Shown here: positions 49,777-59,992 of the stretch, one piece after another
Layout: each line of letters opens with the position of its first letter
Position numbering within the stretch: the stretch's first letter is position 1
Assembly: GCA_013396755.1 (NCBI GenBank)
Contig: VWZF01006750.1
Span: 2,520,586 to 2,584,585, forward strand
Reading direction: 5' to 3'
DNA: 64,000 nt
From: Sclerurus mexicanus
Taxonomy: Eukaryota; Chordata; Aves; Passeriformes; Furnariidae
The notes under the pieces: generated by a model
Told to the model about the DNA's origin: nothing
What the model saw: only the letters and a program-made list of their open reading frames with translations
Database searches by the model: none
Translations under genes and position numbers: made by a program

Positions 49777-52700
49777 CCTGAAGATGTCGACAGCCCAAGT
49801 TAAAGATGATTCTCAGCCTCTACAAAGCCCTTTGTTACCTGTCTTGAGTAGGTCTTTGCTGAGGAGGTCCTACCCAACTGCGAACCCAGAAGATGAAGCT
49901 GAAACCCTGTGATGTAACTGACTAATTTTTGCCTTGAAGAAATACACACCGCAGTGCTGGCAGTCACTGGACGCAGAGAGGACTGTTTGCAGTGGTTGCA
50001 GGCACCAGTGCTTACAGCCAGACCCACATCTCTGTAAGCATTGCTGCTATGATAGGCATGTCCCACATGGAGCCCCACCAGCTTCACCAGACTCCCCCTA
50101 TCCATGGGGTCCCAGCTGGGCATAGCTGGGGATGCAGAGGTGTGGAACAGCAGCACTGCCACAGTGACCAGCACAGCTCAGCACATAACGAAGCAAAGAG
50201 AGCCCTCATCCTTCTGGTTAGACAAAAAAAGCCCCAGGACTGTAAAACACAAGGAGGGAGAGGGGAGGGGGCAGTAAAAACAGTCTTCGAGTAGGAAAAC
50301 AGGATAAATTCATTGAATAAATTATTTACTGGAATTATTCACTTAGCTTCAATTACAGTCTATCCATTCTATCCACCATCTACATTAAATTATAATAAAT
50401 TATTCTATTATAACTTGGCTTCAAGCTGGCCAATTTGCAATATCTTATTTTTTCAGAAAATAAAGGTCTGATGCTGTTTAACCTTCCACAGTATTTAGAT
50501 GTGTACACCTGGACATACCCAAAAGACACTTTCTTTTTGAGAAATTCAGTTCTGTAAATTAAAGAGAGGGGGGTGAGCATATTATATTTAAATTGTTACC
50601 AGATATTTTGACAACATAAAAAAAGACATAAGGTCTCAAAATAATCTTAAAACAAAAATATCCTGCTGCTTTCCTGAGGATTTTGGCATACATCCTGTAC
50701 TGAATACCCAAATGCAATTCTGAGAATATATACACACTCTCCATCCTTCTGCCATCAGGTCCCTACTGAGCAGATGTTTTAGGATTCTTCTGAATAAAAA
50801 ATGTCTTGTTCTACTCTACTAGACCATCTTTGACATTCACAAAGGGCTGCACGTGAAAATTGATCCCAATAGGATGCAGAAAAAAGGGGGGAAAAAAACA
50901 TGAAGGTTGCTTTTTATGTAATATAGAAAAGGAAGTTTGGTTTCCACAGTCACACAGAATGATTATTAGTTAGGAATCCAAATCTGCACTGGGATAAAAT
51001 GAGCACAGGACAAAATAAAAGGTCTAATTACACTGAAAGAACAGCAGGGGAAATATGCAGTTAAATCAAGGGTTTGCAAATATGAGAACACTGCTCACCT
51101 TCCTTTCCTCATTCCTGTACTTCTACAATCACTATGCCTATAAACTGAACTGATCAGACAGACACTGAACTTTTAATTCTATATACACTGTAATTTTTAC
51201 ATCTCGCTTGACTTCAGCACAACACGTATCATATTATGCATTAAAGCAGAAATAAATGAGGAAAAAGGTGAGCAAAAAAATTGACTTTTACATGTTTAAC
51301 AGTACTCTATGAAACAACACTACAAAGAGATAACCAAGGCCTTATGGGTCTATTTTACCAGGGGCAGCTCCTGCAGCAGCAGGATAAGGCCAAATTCTAC
51401 ACATGTGGGCAATCTGAAGGCACAGGTTAAACCAGCTGGGTGAAAGGATAGTCATGCTCTGAATGGGATAGCTTTGTCCTATCCCTGGCAAAAGGTCAAA
51501 GACAACATAAAAAATAGCAATGCAGAGAAATTCCATCATAAATTCGTATATACATTTCAAGAACCTGAAAGCACCTTCGATGCAGCCACCTCAGATCCCC
51601 AATGAGACAACATCCCACCTTTTCAAAAAACACTAGACATCATACTAACCAACACATACTTTCTCCCTCACTCCTTACAGGAGTAGCATGGGGTTTTATT
51701 TTGCTAGTATTAACATGTTCTACTACACTAGAAGTGCTTTTGTAATCTTGAAAACACACTAGCACTACTTCCATGTAGTTTCATTGCTGATGTCTACTAC
51801 TACTAAAGGGTAAACGTATACTTCAAAATTATAATTCACTTAGCTATTTACCGGAGCCAACATTATGTGAATAAGCTTGATATATCTCTGTTCCAAAACC
51901 TATCAGAAAACAATTTATGGAATCTAATAAATTAAAAATGAATTGTCTCCAGCAACCATATATTTCACAATAAATGTATGTTCTTTGATCACAACTGACT
52001 GTGCTGTGTTCTAATTAATTTTTATACAGAAGTTTGCTATTGCTCCTTAAATAGATTTTATACACAAGACTAATCAGCTAGCATTTTCAGCTGTGCCTTT
52101 GTCTTTTCACTTTCCAACCAAGTTAAAAATTCACAGAATTCTAGTATTTCTGGCATGGCTTTCTACATGTAAGCCATTTCAGTTTATGGAAGGAAAGATC
52201 TATATTTTTCCCTTGCTTTCTTGACCCCAACAGGCACATAATAGAAAGAAATACATGCAGACAATTTAAGGACTTGCCTCCAGACAATGTGACTGTGGAA
52301 ATGAATCGCTTTCTAGCTCTCAATTATTTTTTTACACAGTGAAAAGTACTGGAATTACTTGGCCACTGCATATCCCCTCCACAATCTTTTGAGGCAGACA
52401 TAGAGCCATTTGGCATTTCTGTTTGAAAGGGCAAGGTAGCTGGCATGGAGCAGCATTTGGGCCCTATTTCTTCTGGGGTGCTGTAACTTCCCATTTGTGA
52501 GTGTATTTTCCTGTATCAATGATCAGGAACCTGGTAAAAAACATCTATGAGTGCAATACAAAATCTCAAATTTGGACTGGATGGTCTATGCATAGATTAT
52601 TTTACACATTTGATGATCGCATTGGATTTAGGGAAAGAAAACAGCAGTAAGGCTGGGGTAAAAGGTATTAGCCAGAGGAGAAAAGTAAAGGGAAATGAGA

Positions 52701-53264
52701 AGGTTGGCCATTGACACTATTTACCTCCTGCTTCATCACAGGAGGTAGATTCTGTTCACTTGTGGGACTAAAAGGCAATTAAAAATTCTCATTGATTAGA
52801 AGGAAAAAGAACTCTACTTTCTTGTCCAGATCTTCCTCTGTCTTTATGCATTCATGTAGAAAGGTCTAAGCTTCTGTACATGTTTTTGCATAGCACCATC
52901 ATTGTCCTTGCTTACAAGTAATAAACTATGCCTGTCTACCTGCCATTAATCTCTGCAGGGCCATACAATGCAAACAATTAAGCTATGAAAGATGCTCTAG
53001 TACATTTTATATATCCATGCACACACATATAAACATATATCTATGCTTTGAAAACTAAAATAAAAGAAAGCTTGAGGAAATGAAAAAGCATCCCACAAAT
53101 TTCAAAGAATTCCCAATGCAAAAGAGAATATCAAATTTAGTCTTAGCATCAGGCATCACTACACAACAAAAAATTCTTGTTGCATACCATGTGGTCTAGA
53201 GACACAAGTAAAGTTGATATAATATCTATTTAAGAAAAAGTCAGAAAACTGTCTCTCTGGAGTT

Positions 53265-53347
53265 GCTTAAGTGTGTAAGGATCCAGCCTTGATATACAGC
53301 TAGATGACCCTGGAACATCTCTTTCAGCATTTTCCTATGACTCTGTA
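53265..53347 (+). mobile_element. possible degraded CR1 3' end
   Basis: The order 'acagctagatgaccctggaa', 'catctctttcagcattttcc' and 'tatgactctgta' follows the CR1 3' terminus (ctagatgacccctggaggtcccttccagcc...tatgattctgta) with heavy divergence. No upstream CR1 sequence is recognisable. Confidence 0.4.
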
Positions 53348-54358
53348 ACAATGGCTAGGGGGATTTTAAAAACTAATATTCTAAAAACATTCTTCGCTCT
53401 GTGGAGACTCTGGCAAGAGGCATCCTTATACTTTGATACTGTCTTCCTAAAGAGTGATATTACAATGACTAAGTAGGAATATGCAGAAATTAAATGCAAC
53501 TTTTAGAACATGGGATGGTGATTTTTTTTTTTTCATGTACAGACCATACAAGACTGTTTATGTTAAATGTTCAAAAATTAAAATAAATTTCATAATACAG
53601 ACAGGAAGTCAGTACAATAGGAACCAAATGGGAGTAATGGGACCCAGGTGGTTGGAATGTGTACAAAAACCCACATAGATGGCCATGTACAGCACAAATT
53701 GGAGCCTGGAGATGATTATAACTGGAACCTTCCAACAGAAAGAATGGCTGTAAATTGTTAACTGTATCAATGCAAACCTCTTGGTATCTTACTATTGAGG
53801 AATGAGTGAGGAGGGAGAAATGCATAATTTACTTAGCTAATACGACCTGATGTGTTCATGCTGAAACTATATCATATTAAGGACTATATTGGTATAGGGC
53901 ATCACATACATGTAATTTTAACTCTTGATTAGGATGAGACCTGAACATAACGGAAGTGGCAAGATGGAATTTAGTCTCAGTTCAGTCAAGGAACAAACAG
54001 CCATACTGCTTCAAAAGTCACAGGACAAAACCACAGCTTAGTACAATTAAGAATAATAAGCCTGTTCTTCAGTACATAAGCTGATAGAGAAAATACAGTT
54101 CAGCTTTAGTAATATAATAGTTTGGGTCACTGAAATACTTTCATTTACTCACCCACCTTTCTATTTATTCCAAGACAGAAGACTAACATCCTATACACAA
54201 AAAAAGTCATATACAAAGCACATCTAACTCATGAACAAAGCTCCCTTGGATGAAAAATAAATACCTTTAAGAGGTTTTTCATTAAGAGAAAGAATATCTA
54301 CAATATGGTACAAAATGATAACAACTAGCCTAAGTGAAAGAGGCAAAAAGCACTTCTG

Positions 54359-54364
<6 letters not shown>

Positions 54365-54394
<30 letters not shown>
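54365..54394. repeat. (TA)15 microsatellite
   Basis: Fifteen perfect TA units, the longest perfect dinucleotide repeat in the window. It is likely polymorphic in length and can form cruciform or melted structures. Confidence 0.98.
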
Positions 54395-54398
<4 letters not shown>

Positions 54399-55140
54399 AT
54401 ACCTTAAAAGACTGTAGAGAGACTGTGAGGCTTGTTGACAGACACGCTGTCTGGGAATTAAGAGCTCATGTCCAGGACTTTGTAGATTTGCATTTTATAA
54501 AGGTGTCCAACAAAACCTGTGACTCCAGGACAGTGTACTGATTTTAGCACTCTTCCTCCGCAGCAGAAAGACTGAGAAAGTGCACACCATTTTACTTGCC
54601 GCACCTTATAAAGCAGTATGGCTGGCTTGGACTCGCTGCGATTCTGTGATAGCTGAAGTCTGCTCTTTAGCACTTTTTTTAGGAGGAGGGAGTAATTTTT
54701 TTGGCAAAGGAGGGAAAGAGAGAGGGAAGACATTACTGCTGTTTATCATGGTCCAGCCTGAAATCTTTAGAAACTCTTTAAATGTATGTGTCCATGTTGT
54801 ACATTGATGAATTATAATTTTATCAACAGAGTAATGTAGCTACCCCACCAAAGAACAGTGAACCAAAAAATTTCACTTATAAAGTTCTACGTAAAGTGAA
54901 ATTCTGATTTAAACAGACCTATATTGTCAAAACAAATACATATTATTTTATCCTACATTGCTCCAAGAACAAAAATATTCAAAGTACATATTATGAGCAA
55001 TGTATATTGGGGTGAGGGCTACTGTTTTCCACTGCAGTGCCATTCACTTGAGTATATTTCATTCTTTGTTAATATTTGTTAATATTTTATCTTTTTGTTT
55101 TGCTTTTACTGAGAACCAAAGTCTTTGTAGCATATAGGAT

Positions 55141-55237
55141 AAAAATAAATTAAAAAAAAACCAAAACAACAAGAAGAACAAAAAAAACTAAAACATCAAC
55201 AACAACAACAACAAAAAAACCACAAAAAACAAACCAA
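55141..55237. repeat. A/C-rich tract with (CAA)n core
   Basis: About 97 bases of A/C-rich low-complexity sequence on the plus strand, with a regular (CAA)6-like core near 55197-55212. Confidence 0.85.
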
Positions 55238-56151
55238 CCTGAAAGAAACAGTGAGGAAACAATCAGAAGGTCATAAAATTACACAGACTAAACAAGTAAA
55301 GAAAAAAACGCTCTGAGTAATAAAAGTGAGTGAAAGCAACAATCGCTGTTTCAAGATGGTAACAGAGTAAGACCAAAAAACAGCCAACACCATGAGGTTG
55401 ACCTATAATCTAAAGGCAGATAATGTAGAGGACTTTTAAAAAAAAAAATTAGAAGGTTAAAAATATGAAATGTCCAACTTCTGCAAAACAGAAGAACAGA
55501 GATGAAGTGAATTCATAAAACACACAATACATCAACATTGCGGATAAGTAAAATCCATACAAGTTTGGTGCCAGTAACCCAGTCAATATACCTTCTGATG
55601 GTAAACAGCCTGAAAAAAGTGTCTGGCCTTTACTGGAGTAAGAAAATAGATCTAAATAAATCCCATGTGAAAAAGAAATGAAAAACATCTGCTAAAGACA
55701 CAAATGATTTGTTGGCTGACGTCAACAATGGGAAAGCTTCCAGTATATCAACCCTGGGCTTGCCAGCAGGTGTTGCTGCAATTATTCAGAACGATTAGAG
55801 GTGATATTTCCAAAAGATGGAGATGACAGGGCCAATAAATAAGGCAAGCATGATATTGTCAGCAACTGAAATGTAAGTATTTCTCATAAATCTTTTGAGG
55901 ACCTGTGCAACTAAGTATTTTAAAGCTAGCCACCAGGACCTCAAATTTTACTAGTCATACTAATACAAAATGATATCCTCCTTCATGACTGATGCCACTG
56001 AAATTTCCCAACCAACCTGATTTCTACGATACCTCCTTTACTATAGAGCAGACTCTCACTTTGCTAAAGAGAAATATAACCATGAGCAGATACACCAGAC
56101 AATATTTTCAGACAGCATGTATTTGAGCGTATTTATTTATTTTCAATAAGC
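55238..56151. other. non-coding stretch, nothing recognised beyond a CRE
   Basis: AT-rich sequence with no gene or transposon recognised; it contains the CRE listed at 55717. A strong intron-like GTAAGTAT at 55873 has no open exon before it. Confidence 0.45.
55717..55724. promoter_or_regulatory. consensus CRE (TGACGTCA)
   Basis: A second perfect 8-bp cAMP-response element, flanked by gttggc and ac, so that GTTG...CAAC frames it as a near-palindrome. No promoter or CpG island is nearby. Confidence 0.4.
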
Positions 56152-56188
56152 ATGAACTTTCACTGATGTTGAAATTCATTAGTATTCA
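56152..56188 (+). repeat. 37-bp dispersed direct repeat, copy 1
   Basis: Starts atgaactttcactgatgttg and ends cattagtattca. It matches the copy at 56915-56951 at 35 of 37 positions. The unit does not belong to any repeat family I recognise. Confidence 0.9.
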
Positions 56189-58465
56189 GATTAACTAACC
56201 TGATTAGTCTCATTACAACTTTTTTCTTTTCCTTTGCAAAAGATTTTCAGTATTTATATTCTTTCACTATGGCTACGCTTCAGCCTATCAGAAGACATAA
56301 AACACACCTCTCAATATACTTTGAGTATGACTATGCACACGGCATTCTCCAGATGGGCATACTGGTTAACAATATTTTGTAGATTGACACCAAACACAGC
56401 ATGAATTTACCTAATCCTAAAATCTCCCCTTTCTTCCCATTAATGAACTTCATCATACACACCCACCATAATCAGGAGTTTTTAGAGAAAGTTCTCAAAA
56501 TTATGTCTAAGTCACAATATGCTTTCCAGACTATTTTAAATTGCATTCTCAATTAATTCATTATTTTTAAACAGAACTTGTTTGGGTTTTTTTTTTTTTG
56601 GTCCATTCATCTTTCTAACTACCTTGAATAAGGAAAAGGCTATTAAAAACCCCAAAGACATTATACAATTTGCATAATTTTGAACAATTAAATTACTGCT
56701 CATGGAAATCAAGCAAGGAGTGTAGTGGTTTCTTCACAGTGAACTGCATCATCCTTGATTTGCTGTCTTGCTGCTAATGTTACAGCTGACTTCAGTGGAC
56801 TCTCTGTCAAAAGCAAACCTCCCTGTCATTTGCATCATTACCTGCATTTCATGGAAAACCTGAACTGAAAAGAGATAGAAACTTTTACTTCTTTTCAGTT
56901 AGAGAGCTAAGCTGATGAACTTTCACTGATGTTGATACTCATTAGTATTCATGACAAATATGCCTCCTTATTTCAATGTTATATTATGGAGACATCATAT
57001 TAGGGAGACATCATCCAGATGCCCAGCCCAGCCACAGGAGCAAGTCAGTCCTTCCTCCGAGGCACATTTTACAAAGTACTGACTCAGTAAAGGTGGAGTA
57101 ACCGCAGTGCAGTTCATGTTTCATTTTTATAATATGCTTCGAGCTGAAAACTAATTACATGCTCAAATCACTTACTCTGAGATTAAATGGCACCAATTGC
57201 TTGCATGCTAGAATAAGTTGCTTAGCACACTCTAAGCTTTCATCTTAAACACATGCACATTGCTGTTTCACTACAGGAAAGAAGTATTAATAGAGACTTT
57301 CAAAATTCTCTCAGGATGCAAATGCTTGTTTAAGTGTTAGATATTGCTTTATTCTAAAGAGTTCTGAGGATGGAAGAAGTTAGGATGCTGATAACTGCCA
57401 GAAATATTAAAAAAAACTCCATGAGAGAAATAATACCTGGTAGCGCAAGTATAAGATAAAAAGTGGTTTGACAAAAGAGACACAATGAAAAATCAGTATT
57501 TGTCTTGCAAAGTACATTTTCTTAATCTACAAATTTAAATCAAACAAAACAACAAGTTGTTCTTCTAACAGCGTGCTTTACAAACTACACCTGGAGCCTG
57601 ACCTGAAGTTGCACTGCGTGCTCTCTGGCTCACGTTAGAAAGCAATTAATGATTTTGTTGACAATCAACAAACCAGAATAGAATCTAACTCATACCATTA
57701 TGGAGCAGATAAAAGTAAAAAGTCATCAGCATTTATTTTGGAACTGAGGAAAGCAGATATATCTTGGAAGAGAGAGATTTTGGAGCCCTGATTAAGGATG
57801 ATAGAATTTCTACATAATCATTTTTTGACCATATATTCACTTTAAAAACAAGTTCCCTATCTCACAACATCTTAGCTAGACTTGTGGAAAACTGTGGAAG
57901 TGACTACATTTGAAATAGAATCCCTTTCCAGTCACATCCAGCAGGTATGAGATTTTCTTCCCTCAAAATGTTCCAAAGGGCTGCAGAAAACCTCTTTGCC
58001 TAGTGAGAGATGCACAGCTGCTCTTTGTGGCTTCAGAAATGGAGCATCTGTCATTTGATGCCTGTGCTAATATTAGGAAATAAGAAATGTCTTTTTTTTC
58101 CTAACTGGTATAAAATAAAGCAAGAATTTTACAACATACATGCAAGAGTAATCCTTTAAAAGTCATTTTGTTATCATGCTGAGAAAACATGATATAAAAG
58201 CTACTCTCAAATCCACAGTGACTTTGTGCACAATGTGTGGAGGAGACAAGTGGGGTGAATAAGGAATAGAGATGAACCTCAGCTGGAGTTTAAGCTGGTA
58301 CAAAGCTAAAGACCACATGTCTACTAAAGCCACCAGAACCACAACACTACACATGCACCAAACTTATTACACCTGTACTTTTCAACACAAGGAGAAAGGA
58401 GTTACGCCAAGTGAAAAACATCCCAAGTGAAGGGCGTGGCATAGAATCTCACCTCACACACTCAC
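56189..58465. other. repeat-poor non-coding stretch, no gene recognised
   Basis: Contains copy 2 of the 37-bp repeat and a 17-base imperfect tandem duplication (attatggagacatcat / attagggagacatcat) at about 56982-57014. The segments at about 57095-57300 and 57580-57760 are compositionally complex and repeat-free and may be conserved non-coding DNA. No coding signal recognised. Confidence 0.45.
56915..56951 (+). repeat. 37-bp dispersed direct repeat, copy 2
   Basis: Second copy of the 37-bp unit, same orientation, starting 763 bases after copy 1. Only two differences are seen, both in the middle (gaaattc against gatactc). Confidence 0.9.
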
Positions 58466-58600
58466 CTCCACAGGCACCAGGACCACTGGGGTAGCTGATG
58501 CCTAACCCTCAGGGCCGAAATGGGCTGCCCACCAACTGCACCTACCATGGACCGGTCCCCAGATTCGCTGGCCACGAGAGGGTGTGGCAGAATTGGTTTC
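58466..58600 (-). other. best candidate coding exon, 135 bp, unidentified
   Basis: On the minus strand a strong acceptor (ctgccctgctgtcacc...cttgtag) precedes a 135-base segment. It ends at GAG followed by GTGAGTGT, a near-perfect donor. One frame is open through all 44 complete codons and includes KPILPHPLVASESGDRSMVG and QPISALRVRHQLPQWSWCLW; the other two frames contain stops. Length is divisible by three with symmetric phases (one leading, two trailing bases), and GC is well above the flanks. I do not recognise the peptide. It could be an exon of an unannotated gene or lncRNA, or a chance structure in a GC-richer patch. Confidence 0.28.
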
Positions 58601-58941
58601 CTACAAGCCAAGGTGACAGCAGGGCAGTGGGCAAAAGCTGGGCCACCCACCTCCAGGACAACCTGGGCCAGGTTTCAGTGCACTTTCCCCCACTAAAGGC
58701 TCTCACAGCACCAGGAGGAAGACTGTTTTAACCTACACAAAAATTAATTAGCAATAGAAAGGGTCACAAGCTCCATAATTCACAAGTCTCACATTAATGA
58801 TTAGCTAAGTGAACTAGCTGCCCAGCTGGTAATTTGATTCGTTGAAAGGAAAAGGCACTCTACGGACCTTGAAAGGTTTTAGCAGAACTGCGTGTCCCAG
58901 GTCACCCTGCTTCTCCCTGCCTTCACCATCTCATTGTCAAG

Positions 58942-58991
58942 CTCAATTTGCCAGCATGGTCCTGACAATAAACAGAAAGATACATTTCAAG
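58942..58991 (+). other. candidate 50-bp exon, unidentified
   Basis: A pyrimidine-rich run (cttctccctgccttcaccatctc, about 58910-58932) precedes an AG at 58940-58941, and the segment ends at AAG followed by GTGAGT, a perfect donor. Two frames are open (SICQHGPDNKQKDTFQ and QFASMVLTINRKIHFK), so coding phase cannot be chosen. It lies on the strand opposite the candidate at 58466-58600. Confidence 0.15.
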
Positions 58992-59853
58992 GTGAGTAGG
59001 CAAAACTCTTGGTGGATGTCAAGATGAGCCATTGTAATGATGAAATAAAGGAGATGATGGGATGGAAAGGGTTGGGTGTTTTGTTTTGTTTAGCAAATGG
59101 CACAGTCTTATTCAATTATCACCCTTCATTTATTTTACCTTACCATTAATACTTCATATGTACCTATGCTACTAAAAGTAAGCAGAAAAACATTCCTGGG
59201 AAGTTGTAGGATATTATTTATTGCTTGGAAGAAGAAATGAATGGTCTGTTAAACTGCCTAGATACTGATATGTAATTTTCCAAGTCAAAGCACTGGGACA
59301 ATGTGCTTGTTAATTAAAAATCACACTTTACACTTATGCTTTCTGAGGTGGGATGAAATTCAGTAAATAACTACAATTCACTGGCTTATTTTAATTTTTA
59401 TAGAAACCATTGTCCCACTTCAGTGCTCTGGCACATAGTGCCAAATGTAACTAAAGGGTATTCTGACCTTAAAAGAGAGATCTCAAACATATGGCCTGCG
59501 GGCCAAGTAACAATGTGCACCACAAAGGATAAAGAAAAATCAAAGTATTTTGTCCTCTGCTGCAAGAAATGCATTCTTGAGTGCCAGTTTGACATAGGAA
59601 GCAACAGGCTGAAGACTTTGAATTTGCACTTTAGAATGCAGAGTACTTGCCTGGTCATTCCTCTTCACAGGCACTGCCTGAAGCAGAGTTATTTTGTTGA
59701 GGTCACCCATCTTAAAGTCTGTCTCTATTTTCCAACATGAAAGACAGCACTGTACCTAAAACGCACATTAAAAACTCCACCTCTTTTCCCAAATCTTTCT
59801 TTCTCTATAGTTAAGGAAGTTCTGTGCATTTGTAACTTGTAGAGTACAAGAAT

Positions 59854-59992
59854 ATCAACAGACAAGCTCAGGTGGCTAGAGAATAGTGCTAATAACACCA
59901 AGGTTGTGGGTTCGAGCCCCATCTGGGCCATTCACTAAGAGTTGAATTCAATGATCTTCGTGGGTCCCTTCCAACACAAAATACTCTGTGAA
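59854..59992 (+). mobile_element. tRNA-Ile-derived SINE with CR1 tail (TguSINE1-like)
   Basis: The 5' half is a tRNA-Ile relic. It has an A box-like aagctcaggtgg (59864-59875), the anticodon region ctaataac with AAT at 59891-59893, a perfect RNA polymerase III B box ggttcgagccc (59909-59919), and tctgggcca closing the acceptor side. The 3' half is a CR1 terminus: 'gttgaattcaatgatcttcg', 'tgggtcccttccaacac' and 'actctgtga'. This chimaera is the structure of TguSINE1, which CR1 enzymes mobilise in songbirds. The minus-strand frame beginning MAQMGLEPTTLVLL is its antisense shadow. The element is close to full length with modest divergence. Confidence 0.92.

Larger units (their letters stand above)
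47983..54364. other. AT-rich non-coding stretch, no gene recognised
   Basis: No known gene. GC rises at about 49780-50200, where a 124-codon minus-strand frame (49800-50174) and a 100-codon plus-strand frame overlap; neither has a domain, and simultaneous openness on both strands argues against coding. A purine run with GGG, GGGG and GGGGG blocks lies at about 50253-50272. Confidence 0.5.

Noticed and set aside
49800..50174. 124-codon minus-strand ORF
   Set aside because: Opposed by overlapping open frames on the plus strand; openness follows from local GC rise.
59854..59930. A functional tRNA-Ile gene
   Set aside because: It is fused to a CR1 tail, the acceptor and D-arm sequences are degraded, and the whole matches a tRNA-derived SINE.
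59725..59931. Minus-strand ORF beginning MAQMGLEPTTLVLL
   Set aside because: Antisense translation of the SINE.
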